Of a DNA stretch of 46,543 nt, positions 1 to 10,400 are shown one piece after another. The stretch comes from Winogradskyella sp. (GTDB lineage Bacteria > Bacteroidota > Bacteroidia > Flavobacteriales > Flavobacteriaceae): positions 1 to 46,543 of the forward strand of contig JABDKL010000073.1 of the NCBI GenBank assembly GCA_013002225.1, in the 5' to 3' direction. The position numbers and the translations under genes were made by a program. The notes beneath the pieces are model-generated. The model had not been told where the DNA came from and did not search any database. It saw only the letters and a list, made by a program, of their open reading frames with translations. The stretch's first letter is position 1. Each line of letters opens with the position of its first letter.

Positions 1-812
1 CTCACTATTATCATGCGCGGTCTGCCACAAAATTTGGCCCTGCCACATTAGAAGATGGTATGCAAAAGGATGGCTTAGTAGACGCTTATGAAAAAAACGC
101 TATGGGCGTATGTGCAGATGCCTGTGCAGAAGAATATAATTTTTCTAGAGAAGATCAGGATAAATTCGCCATTCAATCTTATGAAAGGTCTAAATCGGCT
201 TGGGATACTGGTAAATTTAATAACGAAATTGTTCCTGTTGAAGTCCCTCAAAGACGTGGTGAAAATTTAGTGGTTGTTACTGATGAGGAATATAAAAATG
301 TTAAGATGGATAAAATTCCGGCTTTACGACCTGCTTTTACTAAAGAGGGTACAGTTACCGCAGCGAATGCCTCTACTATTAACGATGGTGCAGCTGCTTT
401 GGTATTGATGAGTAGAGAAAAAGCCGATGAATTAGGGCTTACACCACTTGCGACAATTAAAAGTTATGCCGATGCTGCACACGAACCAAAATGGTTTACA
501 ACTGCTCCTTCCAAAGCTTTGCCTAAGGCCTTGGCTAAAGCCGACTTAAAAATAGAAGATGTAGATTATTTTGAATTTAATGAAGCCTTTTCAGTTGTTG
601 GTCTGGCCAATATGAAGATACTGGGATTAAATGATAGTAATGTAAATGTAAATGGCGGTGCAGTTTCCCTAGGACATCCACTTGGCTGTTCTGGTGCAAG
701 AATACTGGTAACATTAATTAATGTTTTACACCAAAACGAAGCTAAAATAGGAGCTGCTGCAATATGTAATGGTGGTGGTGGTGCTTCTGCAATGGTACTA
801 GAACGCGCTTAA
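1..812 (+). CDS. Acetyl-CoA C-acyltransferase (thiolase), C-terminal part
   Basis: Partial gene. The reading frame is already open at base 3, well before the first in-frame ATG at 60, so that ATG is internal and the N-terminus, with the nucleophilic cysteine, lies outside the window. Visible parts are the thiolase C-terminal domain: NEAFSVV, the catalytic-histidine loop [10 protein letters not shown], and the second active-site cysteine in CNGGGGAS just before the C-terminus. The enzyme condenses or cleaves acyl-CoA with acetyl-CoA in the cytoplasm (fatty acid oxidation, ketone-body or branched-chain metabolism); the substrate cannot be told from this half. The next gene starts 9 bases after its stop on the same strand, so the two are probably co-transcribed. 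Confidence 0.93.
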   Translation, partial: HYYHARSATKFGPATLEDGMQKDGLVDAYEKNAMGVCADACAEEYNFSREDQDKFAIQSYERSKSAWDTGKFNNEIVPVEVPQRRGENLVVVTDEEYKNVKMDKIPALRPAFTKEGTVTAANASTINDGAAALVLMSREKADELGLTPLATIKSYADAAHEPKWFTTAPSKALPKALAKADLKIEDVDYFEFNEAFSVVGLANMKILGLNDSNVNVNGGAVSLGHPLGCSGARILVTLINVLHQNEAKIGAAAICNGGGGASAMVLERA

Positions 813-821
813 TTACTCAAT

Positions 822-1571
822 ATGCAATACGGCATTTGTAATCTTGGAATTGTACCTGTTCGATTAGAACCTAGCGATACTTCTGAAATGGTAACGCAAG
901 CGCTATACGGTGACAGTTTTAAGATTTTAGAACAACGTAAAAAGTGGAGTCGTATACGCGTAAGTTTTGACAAATATGAAGGGTGGATTGATAATAAGCA
1001 ATATATCGAAATAGAGGAGTCTGATTACAATACACTTCAATCTTCTGGATTAAATTTATCAAAGGACTTGATAGAGTCTGTGGTGGATACTTCTAATAAT
1101 TTGCATCCTATTGTATTAGGATCTGATTTAAATGGCGTAGCAATATTAGACCATAAATTTGAAGGCAACACCATAACTGAAAAAAATGCAAAATCCGAAC
1201 TCATTAAAACTGCATTTCTTTACCTAAATGCACCTTATTTATGGGGTGGTAAAACACCTTTTGGTATTGATTGCTCTGGTTTTACACAAATGGTATATAA
1301 ACTAAATGGATACCATTTGCACAGAGATGCCTCACAACAAGCTACACAGGGAGAAGCGCTGAGTTTTATAGAGGAAAGCGAACCAGGGGATTTGGCTTTT
1401 TTTGATAATGTAGAAGGCGATATTGTGCACGTTGGTATAATAATGCAGGATAACTATATAATACACGCCCACGGAAAAGTTAGAATTGATCGCTTAGACC
1501 ATAGTGGTATTTATAACAACGAGCGAAATGAGCATACGCACAAGCTTAGAGTCATAAAAAAAATAATATAA
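822..1571 (+). CDS. SH3-domain NlpC/P60 (C40) peptidase
   Basis: A 249-residue cell-wall hydrolase of the gamma-D-glutamyl-diaminopimelate endopeptidase type. The N-terminal ~70 residues form a bacterial SH3 domain (IVPVRLEPSDTSEMVTQALYG, ending near WSRIRV...GWID), followed by a linker. The C40 domain runs from about residue 125, with catalytic Cys151 in GIDCSGF, His in DIVHVGI near 207 and a third polar residue in IIHAHGKV. No signal peptide or lipobox is visible at the ATG used, as in many flavobacterial homologues of this architecture, so how or whether it reaches the periplasm is unclear. It follows the thiolase gene closely and ends in a strong hairpin terminator shared with the convergent TPR gene. 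Confidence 0.9.
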   Translation: MQYGICNLGIVPVRLEPSDTSEMVTQALYGDSFKILEQRKKWSRIRVSFDKYEGWIDNKQYIEIEESDYNTLQSSGLNLSKDLIESVVDTSNNLHPIVLGSDLNGVAILDHKFEGNTITEKNAKSELIKTAFLYLNAPYLWGGKTPFGIDCSGFTQMVYKLNGYHLHRDASQQATQGEALSFIEESEPGDLAFFDNVEGDIVHVGIIMQDNYIIHAHGKVRIDRLDHSGIYNNERNEHTHKLRVIKKII

Positions 1572-1604
1572 AAAAAGCGGCATTTTAAATGCCGCTTTTT
1601 TTTA
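1571..1604. terminator. Bidirectional intrinsic terminator
   Basis: Near-perfect inverted repeat, arms 1571-1585 and 1587-1601, with a GCGGC/GCCGC core flanked by A and T runs. It lies between the convergent NlpC/P60 and TPR genes and would work on both strands. Confidence 0.85.
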
Positions 1605-1620
1605 TTTCTAAATAATGCGA

Positions 1621-2910
1621 TTAGTTACCTGCTGCTGCAGCTTCCATTTGCTCAACTTTAGCTCTCATTTCTTTAAACTTTTCAGTTTCTCCAAGAGCAC
1701 TGTATATATTCATTAATGTTTTTGCCGCATTAATATTCATACTTCTCAACTCAAGAGATTTCGTTAAGTAAGGTATCGCTCTATTATATAATTCAGAACG
1801 CTTGTTTTTTAACTCATCATACTTTCTATTGTCTGCTGCACTTGTACCGAGACTATTCATTTCTTCTACAATTTCAGCCTCTCCTTCTAAAATAACTACA
1901 GCTAAATTGTTGTAGGCGTCTGCATAACTAGGATTAACAGCAATTGCTTTTTCATAGTATTTAATAGCCCCTTCTCTGTTGCCTCCTTCTGCAGCTAATA
2001 CACCTAAATTATATTGTAATTCTGCGTTGTCAGGATCTTTTTGCGTTGCTTCCTCCATTAATGCCTTAAACTTCTCTTTGTTCCCCATCTTTAAGTAAAC
2101 ATTAGCTTCAGATAATAATAATCCCAGATCATCAGGATTTTCTTTTCTTGCTTCTGCCATCGCAGCTAAAGCTTTTTCGTTTTCATCCTTAGACACATAG
2201 ATCAATGCAATATTCTTTACAATTTCAGCAGTTTTAGAACTCCCGCGCTCATCTCGTGGGTTGTCATAAGTTTTAGCAATTCTAACAGATAAATCTCTTT
2301 GTTGCTTATCTGCAAAAGTTTCCTCTTCTCCAGTTTCTATATTCGTTGCCATATAATTCATGGTTGCACCTGTGTAGCCCATATTTTTAAGATCTAAATA
2401 ATACTCTAATGCATTATCAAAATCTTGAGCATTCACAGCAGAAGAGGCTGCATAATAAAGGTAAATCGTGTCTTGAGGTGACATTTTGTAGACTTTCTCA
2501 AAACGACTAGCAGCAACTTTATAATCTTTATTAGTGATGGCATTATTTGCCTTCTCTAAAAATGACCGCGTCATTGCCATCTTCATTTCGTTAGCCTCAT
2601 CTGTATATTTTAATTTACCCATTGAAGACTCTAAATCTTTCAATTTATCTAAAGTAGAAATAGCTTCGTCAATATTTGCATCTGAACCAGCACCATTTGC
2701 ATATAATGCTTGTGCCTTTAGGAAGTAATATTTTGCTTTTAATTTATCATCCATATTTCCTTTTAATGCTTCAGCTGCAGAAACAGCAGACTTCGCATCA
2801 GCAAAATTTGAATTTTTAAGTGCTTTCTCAATTGCCTTTACTTCATTTTTTTGTGCAAAAGACATTGACGTAACAGCCAAGAGTAACACTAATGTCATTA
2901 ATTTTTTCAT
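1621..2910 (-). CDS. Secreted TPR-repeat protein
   Basis: A 429-residue protein beginning with a clear Sec signal peptide (MKKLMTLVLLLAVTSMSFAQ). The rest is a chain of helical tetratricopeptide repeats; the best are around residues 290-340, where DNAELQYNLGVLAAEGG and GAIKYYEKAIAVNPSYADAY show the canonical W/L-G-Y-A-F-P spacing, and again near NRAIPYLTKSLELRS. TPR arrays of this kind are scaffolds in the flavobacterial periplasm; no catalytic motif is visible and the partner is unknown. The gene starts 27 bases after the gyrA stop on the same strand, with no terminator between, so it is probably the distal gene of a gyrA transcript. Alanine-rich C-terminus. Confidence 0.88.
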   Translation of the reverse strand: MKKLMTLVLLLAVTSMSFAQKNEVKAIEKALKNSNFADAKSAVSAAEALKGNMDDKLKAKYYFLKAQALYANGAGSDANIDEAISTLDKLKDLESSMGKLKYTDEANEMKMAMTRSFLEKANNAITNKDYKVAASRFEKVYKMSPQDTIYLYYAASSAVNAQDFDNALEYYLDLKNMGYTGATMNYMATNIETGEEETFADKQQRDLSVRIAKTYDNPRDERGSSKTAEIVKNIALIYVSKDENEKALAAMAEARKENPDDLGLLLSEANVYLKMGNKEKFKALMEEATQKDPDNAELQYNLGVLAAEGGNREGAIKYYEKAIAVNPSYADAYNNLAVVILEGEAEIVEEMNSLGTSAADNRKYDELKNKRSELYNRAIPYLTKSLELRSMNINAAKTLMNIYSALGETEKFKEMRAKVEQMEAAAAGN

Positions 2911-2937
2911 CTGTAATAAATAATTTTGTTGTTAATT

Positions 2938-5475
2938 TTAGTTTTCAGTTTCATTATTATCAATAGCCGTGCCATCTTCGTTTGATTGATGATTATCAAT
3001 AACTTCAGAATCGGCTTCATCAGTAGTTTCTTCATCATCTTTCATCACTTTAGCAACAGCTGCAATGGAATCGTTACCCTTTAGATTAATGAGCTTAACA
3101 CCTTGTGTTGCACGTCCCATAACCCTCAAATCTGCAACCGCCATGCGTATAGCTATTCCAGATTTATTGATAATCATAAGATCATCATCGTCAGTAACAT
3201 TCTTTATAGATACTAAATTACCTGTTTTTTCTGTAATAGAAATAGTTTTTACACCTTTTCCTCCTCTATTGGTAATTCTGTAATCCTCTAGACTAGAACG
3301 TTTTCCGTATCCATTTTCTGATACCACAAGAATGTTACTGTCCATATCGTCTACGGCAATCATTCCAATTACCTCATCCGTTTTTTCGTTTTGAAGTCTA
3401 ATTCCCCTAACACCAGAAGCATTTCTACCCATAGGTCTGGTTTTAGCCTCCTCAAAACGAATGGCCTTACCAGATTTTAAGGCTAACATCACCTGACTCT
3501 CACCTGTAGTTAATTTAGCCTCAAGTAATGTATCATCTTCCTTAATAGTAATAGCGTTGATTCCATTTGTTCTAGGTCTAGAATATTGCTCTAAGGCTGT
3601 TTTCTTAACTTGTCCCTTCTTAGTGGCCATTATGACATAATGACTGTTTATATAGGCTTCATCCTTTAAATCCTGTGTACAGATAAAGGCCATTACCTTA
3701 TCATCTTGCTCGATATTAATAAGGTTTTGAATTGCTCTACCTTTTGATGTCTTAGAACCTTCAGGTATTTCATAAACACGCATCCAGAAACACTTACCTT
3801 TCTGTGTAAAGAAAAGCATATACTGGTGGTTAGTACCAACAAATAAATGCTCTAAGAAATCTTCATTCCTTGTCGTAGAAGCCTTTTGTCCAACTCCGCC
3901 TCTGTTTTGGGTTTTGTATTCTGTTAGCGATGTACGCTTAATATAGCCTGCATGAGAAATGGTAATGACCACTTTCTCATCTGGTATCATATCTTCTATA
4001 CTTAAGTCACCTCCTGCATATTCTATTACAGAACGACGATCATCACCATATTTATCTCGAACCTGTACTAGCTCTTCCTTAATTATATCCATACGACGTT
4101 CTTTCTTGTCTAGGATATCTTTAAGATCTTCAATAGTTTTCATTAAGTCTTCGTATTCAGCACGCAATTTATCCTGCTCTAAGCCTGTTAATTGGCGTAA
4201 GCGCATTTCTACGATAGCCTTAGCCTGAATCTCAGACAACTTAAAACGCTCAATAAGCTTGGTTCTTGCTTCATCTGCATTAGCAGAAGCTCGGATTAGT
4301 GCTATAACCTCATCTATATTATCGGATGCAATTATTAATCCTTCTAATATATGTGCACGCTCTTCAGCTTTCCTAAGTTCGTAAGTTGTACGTCTTACAA
4401 CAACTTCATGTCTATGCTCGACAAAATAATGTATTAGTTCTTTTAAATTTAATAATTGCGGACGACCATTAACAAGTGCTATATTATTAACACTAAATGA
4501 TGATTGAAGAGCTGTATATTTATATAGTTTATTTAAAACTATATTTGGTATTGCATCACGTTTTAGTACATAAACAATTCGCATACCATTTCTATCAGAT
4601 TCGTCTCTAATGGTAGAGATGCCTTCTAACTTTTTATCGTTAACTAAATCAGCAGTCTTTTTAATCATATCTGCCTTATTAATCTGATATGGTATTTCTG
4701 TGACGACAATACACTCTCTTCCTTGTACTTCTTCAATGATAGCTTTACCACGCATTACAATTCTACCACGACCAGTATGGAAGGCCTCTCTTACGCCATC
4801 ATAACCATAAATTGTTCCGCCTGTAGGAAAATCCGGAGCTTTTATATGCTGTATTAATTCATCTATTTCTATATCGTTATTTTCGATATACGCAATAGTA
4901 CCATTTACGACTTCTGTTAAGTTATGAGGTGGCATATTAGTTGCCATACCAACAGCAATACCAGATGCACCATTTACTAATAATCCAGGAATACGTGTAG
5001 GTAAAACGGTTGGTTCTTCTAATGTGTCGTCAAAATTGAGTTTATGGTCTACAGTTTCTTTATCAATATCTGCCAACATATCTTCCGATATCTTGCGCAT
5101 TCTTGCCTCTGTATAACGCATAGCCGCAGGACTATCGCCATCTACAGACCCAAAGTTACCTTGACCATCTACTAACATATATCGCAAACTCCATTCTTGA
5201 GCCATACGAACCATTGCATCATAAACGGAAGTATCACCATGTGGATGATATTTACCTAAAACTTCACCGACTATTCTTGCTGATTTTTTATGCGCACTGC
5301 TGGCTCTAACACCTAGCTCGTGCATACCGTAAAGTACTCTTCTATGAACTGGTTTTAAACCATCTCTTACATCTGGTAACGCACGTGACACAATGACTGA
5401 CATTGAATAATCAATGTAAGCCGATTTCATTTCATCTTCAATGTTAATTGGAATGAGTTTTTCTCCTTCTGCCAT
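2938..5475 (-). CDS. gyrA: DNA gyrase subunit A
   Basis: An 845-residue breakage-reunion subunit of gyrase, which with GyrB introduces negative supercoils using ATP. The start is [17 protein letters not shown], the usual flavobacterial N-terminus. The catalytic tyrosine is Tyr121 in [10 protein letters not shown]. The quinolone-resistance region reads [12 protein letters not shown]: Thr82 and Ser83 occupy the two residues after the conserved Asp, and Asp86 is intact. The C-terminal pinwheel contains the GyrA-box QNRGGVG and a second, box-like NRGGKG. A very acidic tail of about 35 residues (rich in D, E, N) ends the protein. Length is normal for the family. Upstream is a 259-base divergent spacer shared with clpC. 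Confidence 0.98.
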   Translation of the reverse strand: MAEGEKLIPINIEDEMKSAYIDYSMSVIVSRALPDVRDGLKPVHRRVLYGMHELGVRASSAHKKSARIVGEVLGKYHPHGDTSVYDAMVRMAQEWSLRYMLVDGQGNFGSVDGDSPAAMRYTEARMRKISEDMLADIDKETVDHKLNFDDTLEEPTVLPTRIPGLLVNGASGIAVGMATNMPPHNLTEVVNGTIAYIENNDIEIDELIQHIKAPDFPTGGTIYGYDGVREAFHTGRGRIVMRGKAIIEEVQGRECIVVTEIPYQINKADMIKKTADLVNDKKLEGISTIRDESDRNGMRIVYVLKRDAIPNIVLNKLYKYTALQSSFSVNNIALVNGRPQLLNLKELIHYFVEHRHEVVVRRTTYELRKAEERAHILEGLIIASDNIDEVIALIRASANADEARTKLIERFKLSEIQAKAIVEMRLRQLTGLEQDKLRAEYEDLMKTIEDLKDILDKKERRMDIIKEELVQVRDKYGDDRRSVIEYAGGDLSIEDMIPDEKVVITISHAGYIKRTSLTEYKTQNRGGVGQKASTTRNEDFLEHLFVGTNHQYMLFFTQKGKCFWMRVYEIPEGSKTSKGRAIQNLINIEQDDKVMAFICTQDLKDEAYINSHYVIMATKKGQVKKTALEQYSRPRTNGINAITIKEDDTLLEAKLTTGESQVMLALKSGKAIRFEEAKTRPMGRNASGVRGIRLQNEKTDEVIGMIAVDDMDSNILVVSENGYGKRSSLEDYRITNRGGKGVKTISITEKTGNLVSIKNVTDDDDLMIINKSGIAIRMAVADLRVMGRATQGVKLINLKGNDSIAAVAKVMKDDEETTDEADSEVIDNHQSNEDGTAIDNNETEN

Positions 5476-5734
5476 ATATAAAATTAATTAGTTTTTTGTA
5501 GGTTTTCAAAACGTGCTAATATAACCAATTTAACAGTGTTTTGTGAGAAATACCTAGTCCTTTTTGGGAGTTTTTATTAACAATTTTTAATATCTTTTTC
5601 GTTAATAAGTATATGTGATTTTACTTTGATTTACAGTCGTTTTTTAGTCTATTCGTTTTAACCATATAAAAAGGTATGGTTTTTGAACTTTAGTAATATG
5701 TTTTTATTATTTTTAATGCAGAAAGGATTTCAAT
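5476..5734. other. Divergent gyrA-clpC intergenic region
   Basis: 259 bases that must carry the promoters of both gyrA (leftward) and clpC (rightward). I find no convincing TTG-N19-TAnnTTTG pair on either strand. A small hairpin (arms 5660-5666 and 5675-5681, AACCATA/TATGGTT) lies in the clpC leader. The clpC start is preceded by a short purine stretch (AGAAAGGA), weakly Shine-Dalgarno-like. Confidence 0.5.
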
Positions 5735-8290
5735 ATGGATGATAATTTTTCCCCAAGAGTAAAAGATGTAATTGCGTACAGTAAAGAGGAAGCCCTTAGG
5801 CTAGGCCATGATTTTATTGGTACAGAACATTTAATGCTTGGACTACTTCGAGATGGTGATGGTAAAGCTATAGATATTTTAAGCGCATTGGATGTAGACC
5901 TTAATCATCTAAGACGTAAGGTCGAAATTTTGAGCCCTGCAAATCCTAATATTGTTACAAGCTCCAACGAAAAGAAAAATTTACATTTAACAAGACAGGC
6001 CGAGCGCGCTCTAAAAACCACATTTTTAGAAGCTAAATTATTTCAGAGTACTTCGATTAACACAGCACATTTGTTGTTGTGTATTTTAAGAAATGAAAAC
6101 GACCCTACCACTAAGCTTTTAAATAAGCTTAAAGTTGACTATGATAACGTAAAAGAAGAATTTAAATCTATGATTACTAGCGAAGACGATTACCTAGAGC
6201 CTCCTAAGGCAGAATCTTTTTCTGATGATGATATGAATGAGGAAGAAGAGGATGCAAAGCAAAATCCATTTGGAGGAGGACAATCTAGTAAAACGAATAA
6301 GAAGTCTAAAACTCCTGTTTTAGATAATTTTGGACGAGACCTTACAGTGTTGGCCGAAGAAGGAAAATTAGATCCTGTTGTAGGGCGTGAAAAAGAAATA
6401 CAAAGAGTTTCACAAATACTGAGTAGGAGAAAGAAAAACAATCCATTGTTAATAGGTGAACCTGGCGTTGGTAAATCTGCCATAGCCGAAGGGTTAGCCC
6501 TGAGGATTGTGAAACGAAAAGTGTCACGCACCTTGTATAATATGCGTGTTGTTACACTCGATCTGGCCAGTTTAGTTGCAGGCACAAAATACAGAGGACA
6601 ATTCGAAGAACGCATGAAAGCGGTGATGAATGAATTAGAGAAAAATGACGACATCATTCTATTTATAGACGAAATACACACCATTGTAGGTGCTGGAGGC
6701 GCTACAGGTAGCCTCGATGCTTCCAACATGTTCAAACCAGCCTTAGCACGAGGAGAGATACAATGTATTGGCGCCACTACTTTAGATGAATACAGACAAT
6801 ATATCGAAAAAGATGGTGCGTTAGAGCGACGATTCCAAAAAGTAATTGTTGAGCCAACATCAGTGGAAGAAACTGTTGAAATATTAAATAATATTAAAGG
6901 TAAATACGAAGAGCATCATAATGTAGATTATACTGATGAAGCTATTGAGGCTTGTGTTAAGCTAACAAATCGTTATATGACAGAACGATTCCTGCCAGAC
7001 AAAGCTATAGACGCCTTAGATGAAGCAGGTTCTCGTGTTCATATCACTAACATCGATGTTCCTAAACAAATACTAGAACTAGAAAAGAAGCTAGAAGAAG
7101 TAAAGGAGACCAAAAACAGTGTTGTTAAAAAACAGAAATACGAAGAAGCTGCAAAATTAAGAGATGACGAAAAACGAATTGAAAAAGAGTTAGCTTCTGC
7201 TCAGGAAAAATGGGAAGAAGAAACCAAACAACATCGTGAAATTGTTACTGAAGACAACGTTGCAGATGTCGTTTCTATGATGACTGGAATTCCAGTTAAT
7301 AAAATTGCTCAGACAGAAATTAATAAGTTGGCACAATTACCAGAATTGATCAAGGGTAAGGTTATAGGTCAAGATCAAGCAGTTGCGAAAGTTGTAAAGG
7401 CAATTCAGCGAAATAGAGCCGGACTAAAAGACCCTAATAAGCCTATTGGGTCATTTATCTTTTTAGGTCAAACAGGTGTTGGTAAAACACAATTAGCAAA
7501 AGTTCTAGCCAAAGAGTTATTTGATAGTGATGATGCATTAGTGAGAATTGACATGAGTGAATACATGGAAAAATTCGCTATTTCAAGATTAATTGGTGCT
7601 CCTCCTGGTTATGTTGGTTATGAAGAAGGGGGTCAATTAACAGAGAAAATTAGACGTAAACCTTACGCTGTTGTACTGTTAGATGAAATCGAGAAAGCAC
7701 ATCCGGATGTGTTTAATATGTTGTTGCAAGTTCTTGACGACGGCTACTTAACAGATAGTTTAGGCCGCAAAATTGATTTTAGAAATACAATCATTATTAT
7801 GACCTCCAATATTGGCGCCAGAAAACTTAAAGATTTTGGTACAGGAGTCGGATTTGGAACATCCGCAAAGGAAGCTCAGGAATCTGAATACGCCAAAGGG
7901 GTGATCGAAAATGCTTTAAAGAAAGCCTTCGCTCCAGAATTTTTAAATAGAATTGACGATGTTATTGTATTTAATGCGTTGGAGAAATCAGATATCAATA
8001 AAATTATTGACATAGAATTAGTAAAATTAATTGCGCGCATTAAAGACTTAGGTTATGAGTTAAAATTAACTGCAAAAGCCAAAGACTATATTGCGGACAA
8101 AGGTTTTGATAAGCAATATGGTGCACGTCCTTTAAATAGGGCAATTCAGAAATATGTTGAAGATGCCTTAGCAGAAGAGATTATTAATTCAAAACTGCAT
8201 GAAGGAGATTCCATAATTATGGATTTGGATGCTAAAAATGATAAGCTAAAAATTAAAATTAAATCATCAAGTAAAACAACTGAATCTTAA
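5735..8290 (+). CDS. clpC: ATP-dependent Clp protease ATP-binding subunit ClpC
   Basis: An 851-residue Hsp100 unfoldase that feeds substrates to ClpP. Domains in order: ClpN double repeat (residues 1-145); a variable acidic linker (EEEEDAKQNPFGGG near 170); AAA+ domain 1 with Walker A GEPGVGKS at 241-248 and the DEIH Walker B box; a middle coiled region with a UvrB/C-like motif (KYEEAAKLRDDEKRIEKEL, about 465-483), which marks ClpC rather than ClpA or ClpB; AAA+ domain 2 with GQTGVGKT at 578-585 and LLDEIEKAHPDVFN; C-terminal D2-small domain. The short UVR-containing middle region argues against ClpB. Monocistronic: its own terminator follows directly. Confidence 0.97.
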   Translation: MDDNFSPRVKDVIAYSKEEALRLGHDFIGTEHLMLGLLRDGDGKAIDILSALDVDLNHLRRKVEILSPANPNIVTSSNEKKNLHLTRQAERALKTTFLEAKLFQSTSINTAHLLLCILRNENDPTTKLLNKLKVDYDNVKEEFKSMITSEDDYLEPPKAESFSDDDMNEEEEDAKQNPFGGGQSSKTNKKSKTPVLDNFGRDLTVLAEEGKLDPVVGREKEIQRVSQILSRRKKNNPLLIGEPGVGKSAIAEGLALRIVKRKVSRTLYNMRVVTLDLASLVAGTKYRGQFEERMKAVMNELEKNDDIILFIDEIHTIVGAGGATGSLDASNMFKPALARGEIQCIGATTLDEYRQYIEKDGALERRFQKVIVEPTSVEETVEILNNIKGKYEEHHNVDYTDEAIEACVKLTNRYMTERFLPDKAIDALDEAGSRVHITNIDVPKQILELEKKLEEVKETKNSVVKKQKYEEAAKLRDDEKRIEKELASAQEKWEEETKQHREIVTEDNVADVVSMMTGIPVNKIAQTEINKLAQLPELIKGKVIGQDQAVAKVVKAIQRNRAGLKDPNKPIGSFIFLGQTGVGKTQLAKVLAKELFDSDDALVRIDMSEYMEKFAISRLIGAPPGYVGYEEGGQLTEKIRRKPYAVVLLDEIEKAHPDVFNMLLQVLDDGYLTDSLGRKIDFRNTIIIMTSNIGARKLKDFGTGVGFGTSAKEAQESEYAKGVIENALKKAFAPEFLNRIDDVIVFNALEKSDINKIIDIELVKLIARIKDLGYELKLTAKAKDYIADKGFDKQYGARPLNRAIQKYVEDALAEEIINSKLHEGDSIIMDLDAKNDKLKIKIKSSSKTTES

Positions 8291-8306
8291 CTCTGTTGAT
8301 TTAAAT

Positions 8307-8341
8307 AAAAAAACTCCTTTATTTTAAAGGAGTTTTTTTTT
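8307..8341 (+). terminator. Intrinsic terminator of clpC
   Basis: Perfect 14-bp stem (arms 8307-8320 and 8326-8339, ACTCCTTT/AAAGGAGT core) with a 5-base loop, followed by a T run, 16 bases after the clpC stop. Confidence 0.88.
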
Positions 8342-8370
8342 ATATTAATACAACCAAATCAATATGTATT

Positions 8371-8736
8371 TTGAAAAAAACTATTACAACTGACGTTTGC
8401 AAAATGGAAGTTTACGAAAACTATGTCGTTGTTGTTATGAATGAAGGCGTTAATCTTACTCCTAGTCATAACGAAATGTTATTAGAAGTTACGTCAACTT
8501 ATTTTTCCGACAGACCATTCGTTTATATTACCCATAGAGTCAATTCATATTCCGTTGATCCTAAAATATATTACGAGACAGCTAAAATCAAAAATTTAAT
8601 TGGTCTTGCCGTCGTTTCTGGCGATTACAAGGCCAAGTTTAACGCTAAAATTGAAAAAATGTTTTTTAATAAGCCTTTCGAAATTTTTACTAAAATGGAG
8701 GACGCAGTTAATTGGGCTAAGAATTTATTAGCGTAA
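8371..8736 (+). CDS. Small STAS/SpoIIAA-like hypothetical protein
   Basis: A 121-residue cytoplasmic protein resembling the small flavobacterial STAS/SEC14-fold proteins: a beta-rich start (MEVYENYVVVVMNEGV), FVYITHRVNSYSVDP in the middle and a C-terminal helix EDAVNWAKNLL. No catalytic motif is visible. The start is TTG; an in-frame ATG at 8404 would remove 11 residues, but as I recall the family those residues (K-K-x-I-x-T..C) are conserved, so I keep the TTG start. It ends one base before the convergent hutH stop, so transcription into hutH is likely. Function unknown; assignment rests on overall pattern, not on a key residue. Confidence 0.72.
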   Translation: MKKTITTDVCKMEVYENYVVVVMNEGVNLTPSHNEMLLEVTSTYFSDRPFVYITHRVNSYSVDPKIYYETAKIKNLIGLAVVSGDYKAKFNAKIEKMFFNKPFEIFTKMEDAVNWAKNLLA

Positions 8737-8737
8737 T

Positions 8738-10273
8738 TCAATGCTTTTTAATACCATAATTATTCAGAAATAATTCCTCTATCTCAATATCAAAATTGTC
8801 TAAAAATTGAATTGAAGCTTCTATAGCATTGTGCAACACTTCGTCTACTTCTATAAAAGGCACAACTTTTCTAAATTGTTCTAAAAAGTCTTCTAAAAGA
8901 GGTGAGGTTTTTAAAGGTCTTCTAAATTCTAATGCCTGTGAAGCATTCATTAATTCTATGGCAATAACACGTTCTACATTTTTGATCAAGGTATAGGCTT
9001 GAGTCGCCGCATTAGCTCCCATACTTACATGGTCTTCTTGCCCATTACTGGATACAATACTATCTACACTAGCTGGTGACGCCAGTTGCTTATTTGCACT
9101 AACGATACTTGCGGCTGTATATTGAGGAATCATAAAGCCGGAATTTAAGCCTGGATTATCCACCAAAAATGCTGGTAAGTCTCGTAATCCGGATACTAAC
9201 TGAAAAACGCGTCTTTCAGAAATATTACCTATTTCAGCCATTGCAATTTTTAGGTAATCTAGTGCAAATGCTAATGGCTGACCATGAAAATTACCACCAG
9301 AAATGATCAGATCCTCTTCAGAAAAAATATTCGGATTATCTGTCACCGAATTAATTTCAGTTAGTATCACCTTTTCAACAAAGTCTAATGTATCTTTTGT
9401 GGCACCGTGCACTTGCGGTATGCATCGAAAAGAATATGGATCTTGCACATGCTTTTTTTCCCGGCTTATAATCTCACTACCTTTTAGTAGTTCATTAAAT
9501 CTTCTCGCAACTTTACGTTGTCCAGGATGAGGTCTTACCTGATGTACTAAATCGTTAAAGGGATCTAACCTTCCATCAAAAGCATCTAAAGAAATACTCG
9601 CAATAATATCGGCTAGATAGGATGTTTTATGAGATAAGAGTAATAAATACACGCCATATGCACTCATAAACTGAGTACCATTAAGCAATGCCAGACCCTC
9701 CTTAGCTTCCAATTTAATAGGATGCCAACCAAAGGATTTTAACAACTCTTCTGCCTCATAGATGTTATTGTTATGCACTACTTTTCCTTTACCTAGGAGT
9801 GGTAAGGCTAAATGTGCTAAAGGTGCTAAATCACCAGATGCACCTAATGAACCTTGTGTATAAACGAAAGGAAAAATATCATTGTTAAAAAAATCGATTA
9901 ATCTATTTATAGTATCTAATTGAACGCCGCTGTGTCCGTAGCTTAAGGACTGTATTTTTAAGAGTAACATCACTTTAACAACAGATTCGGGAACTCTATC
10001 GCCAGTTCCGCATGCATGAGACATTACCAAATTCTCTTGTAATTGCGTTAGGTCATTGTCAGATATCTTAACATTGTATAATGACCCAAAACCCGTATTA
10101 ATACCATACATAGGGTATTTATCATTTGCAAGCTTTTCGTCCAGATACCTTTTACACGCAATTACTTTTTGTATAGAATCATCAGATAGCTTTAATTTTT
10201 TATTCTCCTTAAAAATATTATAAATCGTAACGATATCTAAAGGTTTTGAGGAGATCATATGATAAGTAGCCAT
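8738..10273 (-). CDS. hutH: Histidine ammonia-lyase
   Basis: A 511-residue MIO enzyme that deaminates L-histidine to trans-urocanate, the first step of histidine degradation. The tripeptide that cyclises into the MIO electrophile is Ala145-Ser146-Gly147 in SLGASGDLAPLAHL; the N-terminal catalytic loop YGINTGFG is at 56-63, and the family's NPNIFSEED and GNFHGQPLA segments are present. Full length and intact. No hutU, hutI or hutG lies next to it here, so the rest of the pathway must be elsewhere if it exists. A tyrosine ammonia-lyase reading is possible within the superfamily, but the sequence follows HutH throughout. Confidence 0.93.
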   Translation of the reverse strand: MATYHMISSKPLDIVTIYNIFKENKKLKLSDDSIQKVIACKRYLDEKLANDKYPMYGINTGFGSLYNVKISDNDLTQLQENLVMSHACGTGDRVPESVVKVMLLLKIQSLSYGHSGVQLDTINRLIDFFNNDIFPFVYTQGSLGASGDLAPLAHLALPLLGKGKVVHNNNIYEAEELLKSFGWHPIKLEAKEGLALLNGTQFMSAYGVYLLLLSHKTSYLADIIASISLDAFDGRLDPFNDLVHQVRPHPGQRKVARRFNELLKGSEIISREKKHVQDPYSFRCIPQVHGATKDTLDFVEKVILTEINSVTDNPNIFSEEDLIISGGNFHGQPLAFALDYLKIAMAEIGNISERRVFQLVSGLRDLPAFLVDNPGLNSGFMIPQYTAASIVSANKQLASPASVDSIVSSNGQEDHVSMGANAATQAYTLIKNVERVIAIELMNASQALEFRRPLKTSPLLEDFLEQFRKVVPFIEVDEVLHNAIEASIQFLDNFDIEIEELFLNNYGIKKH

Positions 10274-10370
10274 AATCGAAGTTTTTTATACTTCAAAATT
10301 GAGAATAATTTTGGATTCTACAAGCCAATGTTAATAATTCATTATTAATATGTATTACGCCTAGAATTGC

Positions 10371-10378
10371 TATTTTTG
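10371..10378 (+). promoter_or_regulatory. Candidate -7 element for the TlpA-like gene
   Basis: TATTTTTG matches the Bacteroidota -7 consensus TAnnTTTG, 22 bases before the ATG. No TTG sits at the right -33 spacing, so this is tentative. Confidence 0.3.
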
Positions 10379-10400
10379 AAAAAATTAAATTATTTTATTT

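Noticed and set aside
6190-6777. 195-codon open frame on the minus strand opposite clpC
   Set aside because: It lies wholly inside the clpC AAA+ domain 1 coding sequence; its translation has no family pattern and is a codon-use shadow.
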